NCBI RefSeq assembly: GCF_035989305.1
Contig: NZ_CP108514.1
Coordinates: 1,178,001 to 1,242,000 of the forward strand
Length of the DNA stretch: 64,000 nucleotides
From: Streptomyces sp. NBC_01233
GTDB lineage: Bacteria; Actinomycetota; Actinomycetes; Streptomycetales; Streptomycetaceae
Direction of reading: 5' to 3'
The number at the start of each line of letters is the position of its first letter. The stretch's first letter is position 1. A program made the translations under genes and the position numbers. The notes below the pieces were generated by a model. That model was not told the DNA's origin. It worked only from the letters and a program-made list of their open reading frames with translations, and made no database searches. Below, piece after piece: positions 35,055-43,662 of this stretch.

Positions 35055-35540
35055 TCACCGATGGAGTGGGGTGCCGGCCGCCAGTGACAGCTTGCCTTCC
35101 GGCGTGGTGCCGGTCACGCGGAAGCCCGCACGTGCGTACAGGTCAAGTGCCGGCTGGTTGCGGGGGTCGCAGATGAGAGTGACGATGCCGGGCGTTCGCG
35201 CCAGGAGGAGGGCGAGCAGCCGAGAAGCGATACCGGTGCCCTGGTGACGAGGGTCGGTGGCCACGCGGTGAATGTGCGCGCCCTCGGGACGCCGGGAGGC
35301 AATCACGAATCCGACCGGCTTCCCGCGCAGGGTCGCGACGAGGCTCAGCTCGCGCTTTCCGGGAAGGTGCCGGGCGAAGTTCTCGGCCTGCCACGGACCG
35401 GTGTCGTAGTGGCTGCTTGCCCGGTGCACGCGCTGTTCCAACTCGACGAGCGGGTCGAGCAGTTTGTCGACGACATCGCCCAGGCGATGCAGGTCTCGGG
35501 CGGGCTGCCGGACGGCTGTCTTCCCCTTCGTACTGTGCAT
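35055..35540 (-). CDS. GNAT family N-acetyltransferase
   Basis: A 161-aa acetyl-CoA-dependent transferase. The acetyl-CoA binding motif A is IHRVATDPRHQGTGIASRLL (R/Q-x-x-G-x-G/A form), preceded by ELSLVATLRGKPVGFVIASR and followed by LICDPRNQPALDLYARAGFR. ATG 35540 is chosen because GAGGGA lies 6 nt upstream; the open frame continues 44 codons further without family resemblance. It lies 23 nt before the PIG-L gene and is the first gene of that minus-strand operon. It could acylate the amino group freed by the PIG-L enzyme; this is inference. Confidence 0.87.
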   Translation of the reverse strand: MHSTKGKTAVRQPARDLHRLGDVVDKLLDPLVELEQRVHRASSHYDTGPWQAENFARHLPGKRELSLVATLRGKPVGFVIASRRPEGAHIHRVATDPRHQGTGIASRLLALLLARTPGIVTLICDPRNQPALDLYARAGFRVTGTTPEGKLSLAAGTPLHR

Positions 35541-35729
35541 CCAAGTCCCTCGAGGTCGCGGCTTTCGCATGAGCGTCCCAGGGCGGAGGCCGCAGGAGGC
35601 TTCGGCGAGCCGATCCGGGCACATCAGTACCTCCGACGGCGTATTGGGGACGCGGGCTCCCGCGTGCCGCATACACAGTGCCGCGTCGGCGCGGCCACAC
35701 TCGGCCCGGTGACATTGCCAAGGACGCGA

Positions 35730-37091
35730 ATGAAGCTGCTGCTCGTGGTCAGCGCCGCCGCCGCGATTTCCGCGCCAGTGATCAGCGCGGACCTCGGGGG
35801 GCCTCCAGGGGCTGCGCCGGACGGCACCTCACTGGCGGACGTCATGGGCTCGGCATGGCTGGTGGCGGCGACGTTGGTGGCCCTGGCCACGCTCGGGATG
35901 CTCCTGCCGCCCGAGCTCCTGCTGACCGGTGCCGTCGTGCTGGGCCATGGGTTCGGAATCGCCGCTGTGCAAGTCCCGGTGGCGGGGCCGCTGCTCATCA
36001 GCGACGTGCTATTGCTTGTCTACCTGCTTCGCGTTGTCGCAGAGCGTGGTACGTCAGCGGAACGCAATGGATCGGTCAACCTGTGGCTCGCACTGTTCCT
36101 GGGCTGGTCGTTTCTGGCCACTCTCTACGCAGGCTTGACCGTCACACCCTTGCTCCGGATCGCCGCCTACTGTGCGGTGTTCGCCCTCCTTTCGCGCCGG
36201 TGGGTGGATCGGAGACTCGTGTACTACGGCGTACTGTGCTACGCCCTCGCCAACCTTGTTGGCGGCGTGCTGCTGGGGCAACCGCGGCTCCTCGGGGTGG
36301 ACATCGGCGACCCCTCTCAGACCGGCGCACTTCTGCTGGCCGCACTGTGCCCACTGCTCACATCCGAACTGCGGTTCAGGGGAAGGTGGTTCGTCGGCGC
36401 GGTGCTTTTTTGCGGGATCTTCCTGACGCAGACGCGCGGCGTGTGGTTCGCCACGGTCGTCGTGCTGGTCGTGTGGGCGCAGAAGAAGCTTTCAGCAGTC
36501 AGGATCGCCGCCATTCTCGCGGGTCTCGGACTGGCAGGGCTGCAGATGGTCGGCTTGGTCACCCAGTGGTTGGGCCTCAACAGCTTCAGCGAGGTTCTCC
36601 GTACGCAGAGCGTCGTCAACGGAATCCGCTCCGGCCTGGAGAATCCCGTCTTCGGGAGCGGATGGGGACACGTGTCGTCCATGGACCATTTCCAGGTAGC
36701 CGGCTGGAACCCAATCCGACATGTCATGCCGTACAACCTGTTCGTCAATGTGTTTACCTCGGTGGGTCTGCCCGCACTGCTGGCGCTCGCGTTGTTCCTG
36801 GGAGCGCTGCTCCGGCGCCTGGCATGCCGACGTGACACACCTTTGCTGTTCACGGTCGCCGTACTCGCCATGTCCTTGACGGAAATGACCCTGTACGCGG
36901 GGTCGACGCTGACGCTGATTTTCTTCGTCTATGCGGGCATGGGGCTCGGCCCGGCAGTGCCGGCGGATAGGGGCATCGTCAGGATGCTAAACCCCACCAC
37001 TGGGCACCGGCTGACCGCACTCAGGACCGACAGACCGGGAGAGCTCCGTACGGAGGCCGGTGTCAGGCGCAAAGCATCGGCCACGATGTGA
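35730..37091 (+). CDS. O-antigen polymerase/ligase-like membrane protein (Wzy/WaaL fold)
   Basis: A 453-aa integral membrane protein with about ten to twelve hydrophobic helices (for example LLLVVSAAAAISAPVIS, MGSAWLVAATLVALATLGML, AILAGLGLAGLQMVGLVTQW). The large periplasmic-type loop before the last helices contains VVNGIRSGLENPVFGSGWGH and MPYNLFVNVFTSVGLPALLA, which matches the Wzy_C pattern (N-P-hydrophobic-G-x-G, then H-N-x-hydrophobic). It would polymerise or ligate lipid-linked repeat units outside the membrane. ATG 35730 follows AAGGA; GTG 35709 is possible. Divergent from the GNAT gene. Confidence 0.87.
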   Translation: MKLLLVVSAAAAISAPVISADLGGPPGAAPDGTSLADVMGSAWLVAATLVALATLGMLLPPELLLTGAVVLGHGFGIAAVQVPVAGPLLISDVLLLVYLLRVVAERGTSAERNGSVNLWLALFLGWSFLATLYAGLTVTPLLRIAAYCAVFALLSRRWVDRRLVYYGVLCYALANLVGGVLLGQPRLLGVDIGDPSQTGALLLAALCPLLTSELRFRGRWFVGAVLFCGIFLTQTRGVWFATVVVLVVWAQKKLSAVRIAAILAGLGLAGLQMVGLVTQWLGLNSFSEVLRTQSVVNGIRSGLENPVFGSGWGHVSSMDHFQVAGWNPIRHVMPYNLFVNVFTSVGLPALLALALFLGALLRRLACRRDTPLLFTVAVLAMSLTEMTLYAGSTLTLIFFVYAGMGLGPAVPADRGIVRMLNPTTGHRLTALRTDRPGELRTEAGVRRKASATM

Positions 37092-37237
37092 CGGATGTGT
37101 AGGCCATAGGTGTCTCCCTCGCCGTGCAGGCGGCGCGTCGTCGTCGTCGCTTCCTCCTGTCGGGTCACCATCAGTGCGCGTCGCGAGCACGTATCAGTGC
37201 CCGACTCAGCGATCGGCCAGGAACGCGGTGAGGCTGA

Positions 37238-38428
37238 ATGGTGATTGCCCGAGGTCACACCCACGATGCCGCTCCCTCCCGAATCCGGGTGATGAGGGTC
37301 ATCGCCCGGATGAACGTGGGCGGTCCGGCCCTCCAGGTCTCCACACTCATGGGGGGGCTCGACAGCGAGCTTTTCGACCACCGGCTCTTCGCAGGCTTCG
37401 TGGGCCCGGACGAGGCCGATTACGTGGAGCAGCGGGCCCCGCATGTACAGGTCTGCCCGGTGCCAACCCTGGGCCGCGCCGTACGGCCCACCGATGATCT
37501 GCGTGCCCTGTCGGCACTGACCGCCGCCATGCGCCGGTTCCGGCCGCACATCGTTCACACGCACACCGCCAAGGCGGGAGCACTCGGACGTATGGCGGCC
37601 GTGCTCGCGCGGGTGCCGGTACGCGTGCACACCTTCCACGGCCACCTCCTGCAGGGCTACTTCTCACCGGCGAAGACCCGCCTGGTGGTGCAGGCCGAGC
37701 GCAGCCTTGCGACCGTCACCGACCGGCTGGTGGCGGTGGGACGCAGCGTGCGCGACGACCTCCTGGCCGCCGGCATCGGCCGACCCGGGCAGTACGCCGT
37801 GGTTCCGCCTGGCACCACGCCGGCCGCTGCTCCGGGCCGCTCGGAGGCGCGCAAACAGCTCGGCCTCCCGGGGGACAGCCTCGTCGTGGCCTATGTCGGG
37901 CGGGTGACCAGGATCAAACGGCCCGACCGGTTCCTGTCGGTGGCCCGAGAGGTGCGTCACGCGTTTCCGGCCGCTCGATTCCTGGTGTGCGGGGACGGAG
38001 ACCTGCACGGCGATCTGGAAGCGGCCGGCGATCTGCGCGACTCGCTCCACCTGCTGGGCTGGCGCGCCGACGTGGAGACCGTCTACGCCGCCTCGGACAT
38101 GGTGCTGCTCACATCGGACAACGAGGGTATGCCGGTCAGTCTCATTGAGGCGGGGCTGGCGGGGGTGCCGGCCGTGGCAACGAACGTGGGCAGCGTGGCA
38201 GAGGTGGTCCAGGACGGGCGGACCGGGCTTCTGGCCCGGCGCGACGCCGACGAGCTCACCCGCCACACCGTGAGGCTCCTTGGCGACGACTCGCTCCGCC
38301 GCCGGATGGGCGAGGAGGCCCGCGCCTGGACAGCGCGGCAGTTCGGGGCCGAGCGCCTGGTACAGGACACCCACGACCTTTATGCCTCCATCGCCGTGGA
38401 GCACGGCTGGTGGCCGAGCCCCCACTGA
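37238..38428 (+). CDS. Glycosyltransferase family 4
   Basis: A 396-aa GT-B enzyme. It has the N-terminal RVIARMNVGGPALQVSTLMG, acceptor strand HIVHTHTAKAGALGRMAAVL with VRVHTFHGHLLQGYFSPAKT, and donor domain VVAYVGRVTRIKRPDRFLSV, LVCGDGDLHGDLEAAGDL and SDNEGMPVSLIEAGLAGVPA. The HTHTAKAG plus FHGH pattern is common in GT4 enzymes adding GlcNAc, QuiNAc or FucNAc-type sugars to polyprenyl carriers, but donor choice cannot be assigned. It lies 13 nt before a TTG-started epimerase gene. Confidence 0.9.
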   Translation: MVIARGHTHDAAPSRIRVMRVIARMNVGGPALQVSTLMGGLDSELFDHRLFAGFVGPDEADYVEQRAPHVQVCPVPTLGRAVRPTDDLRALSALTAAMRRFRPHIVHTHTAKAGALGRMAAVLARVPVRVHTFHGHLLQGYFSPAKTRLVVQAERSLATVTDRLVAVGRSVRDDLLAAGIGRPGQYAVVPPGTTPAAAPGRSEARKQLGLPGDSLVVAYVGRVTRIKRPDRFLSVAREVRHAFPAARFLVCGDGDLHGDLEAAGDLRDSLHLLGWRADVETVYAASDMVLLTSDNEGMPVSLIEAGLAGVPAVATNVGSVAEVVQDGRTGLLARRDADELTRHTVRLLGDDSLRRRMGEEARAWTARQFGAERLVQDTHDLYASIAVEHGWWPSPH

Positions 38429-38441
38429 AAGGTGCGAACCG

Positions 38442-39380
38442 TTGAACGTCGTAGTGACCGGAGGCGCCGGGTTCATCGGAGCGAACCTGTGCCGTGAACT
38501 GACCTCCCGCCCTTCCGTCGGCAGGGTCGTCGCCCTGGACGACCTGAGTACCGGTACAGCGGCCAATCTCGCGGGTACGGACGTGGAGCTGGTCGAGGGC
38601 AGCATCCTCGACCGCGACCTGCTCGAGGGCGTGGTGGCCGGGGCCGACGCCGTGGTCCATCTGGCCGCGCGGCCGTCCGTGCCCCGTTCCCTGGTGGATC
38701 CGTTCGCCAGCCACGAAGTCAACGCCACCGGAACCATGCGCGTCCTCGAAGCGTGCCGCCGCGGGAACACCCACCTGGTCGCCGCGTCCTCGTCGTCGGT
38801 GTACGGCTCGGTCGCCGACCTGCCCAAGCACGAGGGCCTGCCGACGCGTCCCCTCAGCCCGTACGCCGCCAGCAAGCTCGCCACCGAGGCCTACGCGCTC
38901 GCCTACGGATCGGCTTTCGGCCTTCCGGCCCTCGTTTTCCGCTTCTTCAATGTCTACGGCCCGCTGCAGCCTGCCGGGCACGCCTACGCAGCCGTCGTTC
39001 CGGCCTTCATCGACGCCGCGCTGCGCGGTCAGTCTCTGACGGTCTTCGGCGACGGCCACCAGACCCGCGACTTCACCTACGTCGGAACGGTCGCCCGGGT
39101 ACTCGCAGACGCCGTCCTGGGGAAGGTCACGAGTACGAGCCCCGTCAACCTGGCCTTCGGCACCCGGATCAGCGTCCTGGAGCTCGCCCATCACCTCGCC
39201 AAGACGCTGGAGCTGGCGATCGACATCCGCCACGAGGACCCCCGCCGCGGCGACGTGCGCGACTCGCAGGCCGACGACGGACTGCTCCGCAGTCTCTTCC
39301 CGGCTCTCGCGGCGGTTCCGCTGGAGGAGGGACTGGCCGAGACCGTCCGGTGGTTCCGCTCCCTGCCGGCGTACGCGTAG
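38442..39380 (+). CDS. NAD-dependent nucleotide-sugar epimerase
   Basis: A 312-aa SDR epimerase starting with TTG 38442 (AAAGGTG is 8-14 nt upstream and the protein fold begins at once: NVVVTGGAGFIGANLCREL). Catalytic features are SSSSVYGS and SPYAASKLATEAYALAYGS, then FRFFNVYGPLQPAGHAYAAV and GDGHQTRDFTYVGTVA. This is the UDP-glucose 4-epimerase/UDP-GlcNAc 4-epimerase (WbpP-like) group. It shares an operon with the preceding GT4 and ends convergently with the flippase gene. Confidence 0.9.
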   Translation: MNVVVTGGAGFIGANLCRELTSRPSVGRVVALDDLSTGTAANLAGTDVELVEGSILDRDLLEGVVAGADAVVHLAARPSVPRSLVDPFASHEVNATGTMRVLEACRRGNTHLVAASSSSVYGSVADLPKHEGLPTRPLSPYAASKLATEAYALAYGSAFGLPALVFRFFNVYGPLQPAGHAYAAVVPAFIDAALRGQSLTVFGDGHQTRDFTYVGTVARVLADAVLGKVTSTSPVNLAFGTRISVLELAHHLAKTLELAIDIRHEDPRRGDVRDSQADDGLLRSLFPALAAVPLEEGLAETVRWFRSLPAYA

Positions 39381-39415
39381 CGGAGCCGATGCGCGGCGGC
39401 CTCGCGGGCGGGAAC

Positions 39416-40885
39416 TCAGTGGTCTCCGCCGCAGGCCGCGCCGACCGCATGGACTCGGGAGCCAGTCCCCACCGGACCCCGCCCGGCCTGGACACCCGGA
39501 TCCGGCATCGACCGGGTGAGGCACCTCAGCACGATGAACCAGCCGGCCGTGCTCAGGACCATGAGGCCCAGATTTCCCCATGCCCAGGCCAGTGCCCTGC
39601 CCGACGCACCGGCACAGAAGTGAATGACGGCGGCCAGCATCCCGAGCTGACAGACGCCCTCGGCGGTGAGAAAGACCAGCCTGACACCGGGGAAGCCCAG
39701 AGCCGAGGGCAGAACTTTGGACCAGATCGCCGTGCCACGCAGCGCGGCCCCCGCCAGCATGACCACCGCCGCCGTGGACAGAATCGTGTACTGGGGGCCG
39801 TACATCAGGCCGATCAGCAGGCCGAGGAGGAAAACCGCGACCACCACCGCGACCAGTCCGATGGCGCCGACGAGTGCACTGCAGCGGCGGACGTCGCGCA
39901 CCACCGCCCATCGGCGCCCATCGGCTCCGGCCCGTGCAAGACGCGGGTAGAGCTGTGACGCCACTGGGTTGACGGCGCTCCCGAAGAGACGGCCCGGAGC
40001 GCCGGCGATTTTCAGGTACGTCACCAGGGTGGGGCCACCGAGCAGTCCGGCCAGAAGGGAGACGCCGCTGTCCGAAGCCAGGGAGACGGACTGGGTCGCC
40101 GAACTCTTCACCAGGAAGGGCAACAGGCCTGCCGGCATCGGAGCGGGGCCGTCAGCGGGAGGGCCGCACGCCTGCCTCACCTGCCGCCAGGCGATCACGG
40201 TGACGGATACGGTGGAAACCAGGCCGGTGATCACGGTGGCCACCAGGTAGCCGCCCGTGCCGGCCGTCATCAATGCCGTCAGCGTCACCAGGAAGCCGAA
40301 GACGGCGAGCGCCACGCGGATCACTCCGAGCCGCTCAAGTCGGTCGGAGATCGCGAAACCGGCCGATGCACTGCCCCAGGGCGTGGCCGCTCCTGCCGCC
40401 AGCACGGCAGGCACGAGCAGCGACAGCCGTTCGGCGGGGATCCATCCGAGGGCCGCGGCGGCCAGCGCCGCCGCCACGCCCAGGACCGTGGCCAGCAGCC
40501 CGGCCCCGATGTCCAGCCGGAGAAGCCGGCAGTACAGCCGGGTTCCGCAACCGGGGCCGCGACGTTGTTCCATGGGAACGAACCGCTGCTGCGCGTCCTC
40601 GAAGCGCGGATCCCCCAGCAGGAACCAGACCGCTGCCATGGCCTGGGCCAGAAGCACCTCCCCCGCCGCAGTGCTCCCGACCAGCCGGACCAGTGTGACG
40701 GTGGTGGCGAACGAGAGTGCCGCCTCGATCTGGCTGGCGGCGGTGAGCGAGCCGAAGGTCCTCAGATGCCGTTGCCAGGGCAGGCGCCTCGCCAAGCGCC
40801 TCACCCACCTCCCGGGGTCGGTCCCGGCGCCTGTGGCATCCAGCGGCGCCGCCGTTGACGGTGTACCTCTCACCTGCTGCTGCAC
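39416..40885 (-). CDS. Polysaccharide flippase (Wzx-like, MOP superfamily)
   Basis: A 489-aa membrane protein with about twelve to fourteen hydrophobic helices, for example LLATVLGVAAALAAAALGW, VALAVFGFLVTLTALMTAG, VGAIGLVAVVVAVFLLGLLI and TAAVVMLAGAALRGTAIW. The N-terminal TFGSLTAASQIEAALSFATT and the central KIAGAPGRLFGSAVNPVASQ patterns are like lipopolysaccharide translocases. It would flip the lipid-linked repeat unit made by the glycosyltransferases. Its start is preceded by GAGGAGGTGCAGCAGCAGG-type purine sequence. About 160 bp with a hairpin separates it from the upstream dehydrogenase. Confidence 0.88.
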   Translation of the reverse strand: MQQQVRGTPSTAAPLDATGAGTDPGRWVRRLARRLPWQRHLRTFGSLTAASQIEAALSFATTVTLVRLVGSTAAGEVLLAQAMAAVWFLLGDPRFEDAQQRFVPMEQRRGPGCGTRLYCRLLRLDIGAGLLATVLGVAAALAAAALGWIPAERLSLLVPAVLAAGAATPWGSASAGFAISDRLERLGVIRVALAVFGFLVTLTALMTAGTGGYLVATVITGLVSTVSVTVIAWRQVRQACGPPADGPAPMPAGLLPFLVKSSATQSVSLASDSGVSLLAGLLGGPTLVTYLKIAGAPGRLFGSAVNPVASQLYPRLARAGADGRRWAVVRDVRRCSALVGAIGLVAVVVAVFLLGLLIGLMYGPQYTILSTAAVVMLAGAALRGTAIWSKVLPSALGFPGVRLVFLTAEGVCQLGMLAAVIHFCAGASGRALAWAWGNLGLMVLSTAGWFIVLRCLTRSMPDPGVQAGRGPVGTGSRVHAVGAACGGDH

Positions 40886-40988
40886 CTCCTCGTCACTCGG
40901 CGCGTGTGGCGGGCATCGGTTGTCTTCCTACCGCAACCGCCCAACGGCCGGTCTGACCTGGCGAAGTCGTCCCGGCCTCGGCGGATCA

Positions 40989-41015
40989 GGAGGATCCGGT
41001 CGGCACGGATCCTCC
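40989..41015 (-). terminator. Hairpin downstream of the nucleotide-sugar dehydrogenase
   Basis: A perfect 10-bp stem (GGAGGATCCG with CGGATCCTCC) and a 7-nt loop, 32 bp after the dehydrogenase stop and upstream of the flippase start, so the flippase is probably transcribed from its own promoter. Confidence 0.6.
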
Positions 41016-41046
41016 CCGGCCCGGGAAGGGCGCGGACGTGCGCGGG

Positions 41047-42333
41047 TCAGAGGATCTCGACACGCTCACCCCGGCAGCGATTCCGCGAGTCGAAAACGTA
41101 GGCACCGGCCTCTTCGACGAGTGCGTAGTCGAAGGCATCGTGATCGGTCGCCACGACGACCACGTCGGCCGCCCGGACCTCCGCCTCGGTGAGTTCGACC
41201 CGGGTGATCTGCGGAGGAACTAGGTACGAGTCGGTGTGCGGCTCCACCACCACCAGCCGGGCGCCGAGAGCGAGCAGCGACCGGGCGATGGCGAGGGCCG
41301 GCGACTCACGGATGTCGCCCGTGTTCTTCTTGTAGGCCAGACCGAGTTGCAGTACGCGCGAGCCCTTGACCGACTTACCGCGTTCGTTCAGTCCGCGGGT
41401 GATCCGCCAGACGGCATGGGACGGCATGTGATCGTTGATCTCATTGGCCAGGGAGATGAATCGGAGATCCTGTTTCAGCAGCCTCTTGACCTGCCACGAC
41501 AGATAGGACGGGTCCACCGGCAGGCAGTGTCCGCCCACGCCGGGACCTGGTCGGAACGGCATGAAGCCGAACGGCTTGCTGCTGGCGGCCTCCACGGCCT
41601 CCCAGATGTCGGCACCCAACTGTCGGGACACCATGGCCATTTCGTTGACCATCGCAATGTTGACGTGCCGGTAGGTGTTCTCCAGCAGCTTGGTCAGCTC
41701 GGCAGTTCGGCACGAACTCACCGGCACAGTCCGCTCCACGATGTCGCCGTAGAATTTCCGGACGTTGCGCAGGGACGCGGCGTCGATCCCGGAGACCACC
41801 TTGGGTGTGTTCTCCAGGTGCCAGTCGGGGTTGCCCGGGTCGATGCGCTCGGGGCTGTAGCCGAGGTGGAAATCCGCTCCGGCCCTCAGTCCGCTGCCCG
41901 CTTCCAGCAGCGGCAGCAGCAGGCTCTCGGTCGTCCCGGGATACGTGGTGGACTCGAGGACCACGGTGGCGCCGGGTGAGATGTGGGGGGCGATGCTCCG
42001 ACCGGCGCACTCCACGAAACTCAGATCGGGGACGCCCTCACGCAGGGGTGTCGGCACGGTGATGACGCATACGTCGAAACCGTCGATCCCGTCGTAGTCG
42101 GTGGCGGCACGGAAGTGGCCGCTGTCCGTGATGGCCATGAGGCGTGCGTCGTCGACGCCTTCGATGTAGGAGTCGCAGGCGCCCAGGCGTTTGACACGCA
42201 ACTCGTCGGTATCCACGCCGACGACGGAATATCCCGCCTCGACCGCCCGGACGGCCAGCGGAAGGCCTACGTAGCCCAAGCCTACGACGATCAGGTTGCG
42301 CCTGTCGGCGACGCTGCTCTGACGCACCCTCAT
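41047..42333 (-). CDS. Nucleotide-sugar 6-dehydrogenase (UDP-GlcNAc/ManNAc type)
   Basis: A 428-aa UDP-sugar dehydrogenase that oxidises C6 of a UDP-sugar to a uronic acid. It has NAD motif LIVVGLGYVGLPLAVRAVEA, VPTPLREGVPDLSFV, STTYPGTTESLLLP, YSPERIDPGNPDW, the helix block KLLENTYRHVNIAMVNEMA, the catalytic cysteine in GPGVGGHCLPVDP and LAYKKNTGDIRESPALAI. These features match the WecC/TviB/WbpA branch rather than UDP-glucose dehydrogenase. ATG 42333 is chosen because GGAG lies just upstream; ATG 42360 has no ribosome site and falls in a small palindrome. It supplies an acidic sugar. Confidence 0.9.
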   Translation of the reverse strand: MRVRQSSVADRRNLIVVGLGYVGLPLAVRAVEAGYSVVGVDTDELRVKRLGACDSYIEGVDDARLMAITDSGHFRAATDYDGIDGFDVCVITVPTPLREGVPDLSFVECAGRSIAPHISPGATVVLESTTYPGTTESLLLPLLEAGSGLRAGADFHLGYSPERIDPGNPDWHLENTPKVVSGIDAASLRNVRKFYGDIVERTVPVSSCRTAELTKLLENTYRHVNIAMVNEMAMVSRQLGADIWEAVEAASSKPFGFMPFRPGPGVGGHCLPVDPSYLSWQVKRLLKQDLRFISLANEINDHMPSHAVWRITRGLNERGKSVKGSRVLQLGLAYKKNTGDIRESPALAIARSLLALGARLVVVEPHTDSYLVPPQITRVELTEAEVRAADVVVVATDHDAFDYALVEEAGAYVFDSRNRCRGERVEIL

Positions 42334-42591
42334 CACTCCGGTTTTTTGAGGAATCGGCATATGCCAAAGCTAATTGACGCATGCGCGGCAGCTCCGACGC
42401 GCACCTTCGGGATGTGTCCGACCGACATCACCCTGATTCCGTAACGGCAGACTCGCCGAGCGTTCCGTCATCACCTGACGAACTTCCAATATCCGCTATT
42501 CATCGCATAGGTGAACGTTGGCTCGGCACTGTGATCGAGCTCCTCGGAACCGCGACCCGCCCACACCACCCGAACCGGAGTGAAGCCGCAC
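42334..42591. promoter_or_regulatory. Divergent promoter region
   Basis: About 260 bp between divergent dehydrogenase and epimerase genes, A/T-richer than surroundings. It contains a 10-bp perfect palindrome GGCATATGCC at 42356-42365 and an A-tract (CAAAAAACC on the minus strand) before the dehydrogenase start. It probably holds both promoters. Confidence 0.4.
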
Positions 42592-43662
42592 ATGGATCGT
42601 TGTTCGAAGTACCTGGTCACCGGCGGAGCCGGCTTCATCGGCTCCCATCTCGTGGACGCACTGCTGGCTGACGGAAACAGCGTGGTGGTCCTCGACAACC
42701 TCACCACCGGCCGGCAGGAAAACCTCACCCAGGCGCGAGCGAACCCATGCTTCCGCTTCGTCCACGGGTCCGTGCTGGATGCGCCGCTCGTCGACGAGCT
42801 GGTGCAGGAATGCAAGATTGTCATCCATTTGGCTGCCGCCGTAGGGGTCAAACTCATCGTCGAGCAGCCGTTGAGGTCGTTCATCACGAACACAAAAGGC
42901 ACCGAGACCGTCATCGAGTCCGCGCAGCGCCACGATCGCAGGATTCTCATCGCCAGCACCTCGGAAATCTACGGGAAGAATTCCTCCGGACCGCTCAGCG
43001 AGACCTCCGACCGCATCCTGGGCAGCCCGTCCGTGGCCCGGTGGTCGTACAGCACCGCCAAGGCGGTGGACGAGATCATGGCCTGCCTCTACCACCGCGA
43101 GCGAGGGCTGAGGTCGACGGTGGTCCGGTTCTTCAACACCGTGGGACCCCGCCAGAGCCCGGCGTACGGAATGGTCATTCCGCGATTCGCCCGGCAGGCA
43201 GTGCTCGGGGAACCCCTCACGATCCATGCGGACGGCCGCCAGAGACGCTGCTTTCTGCATGTCGCCGATGCCGTCTCGGCGCTGCTGCTCCTGCTGGAAC
43301 AGCCCGAGGCGGTGGGAGAGACCTTCAATATCGGCGTGGACGACGAGATCGGCATCCTCGAGCTCGCCAACCGGATCATCGCCGAGACCGGAAGCATCTC
43401 ACGGGTGGAACATCTGTCGTACGCCGAGGCATACGGAGCGGACTTCGAGGACATGGAACGACGAGTCCCCGACACCACGAAACTCCGCGCAGTGACGGGC
43501 TGGCAGCCCCGGCACAGCCTCGCCGACGTGCTCGCGGACGCGATCGCGGACGCCCGTGCCGCATGGCGCGACAACCCGTCGGCACACGTGCCGGGCGCCC
43601 CGGAGCAACTTCTCCCAGTGACCGACGGGCCCGTTTCCGGAATCGCTCTGGCGGGACGGTGA
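42592..43662 (+). CDS. NAD-dependent nucleotide-sugar epimerase/dehydratase
   Basis: A 356-aa SDR enzyme. It has YLVTGGAGFIGSHLVDALLA at the N-terminus, VVVLDNLTTGRQENL, HLAAAVGVKLIVEQPLRSF, catalytic STSEIYGK and WSYSTAKAVDEIMACLYHRE, then VRFFNTVGPRQSPAYGMVIP. The HLAAAVGV and STSEIYG signatures match UDP-glucuronate decarboxylase/4-epimerase-like proteins. ATG 42592 is chosen (GGAG 11 nt upstream). Its stop overlaps the GTG of the priming transferase. Together with the dehydrogenase across the promoter it may convert an oxidised sugar onward, which is inference. Confidence 0.88.
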   Translation: MDRCSKYLVTGGAGFIGSHLVDALLADGNSVVVLDNLTTGRQENLTQARANPCFRFVHGSVLDAPLVDELVQECKIVIHLAAAVGVKLIVEQPLRSFITNTKGTETVIESAQRHDRRILIASTSEIYGKNSSGPLSETSDRILGSPSVARWSYSTAKAVDEIMACLYHRERGLRSTVVRFFNTVGPRQSPAYGMVIPRFARQAVLGEPLTIHADGRQRRCFLHVADAVSALLLLLEQPEAVGETFNIGVDDEIGILELANRIIAETGSISRVEHLSYAEAYGADFEDMERRVPDTTKLRAVTGWQPRHSLADVLADAIADARAAWRDNPSAHVPGAPEQLLPVTDGPVSGIALAGR

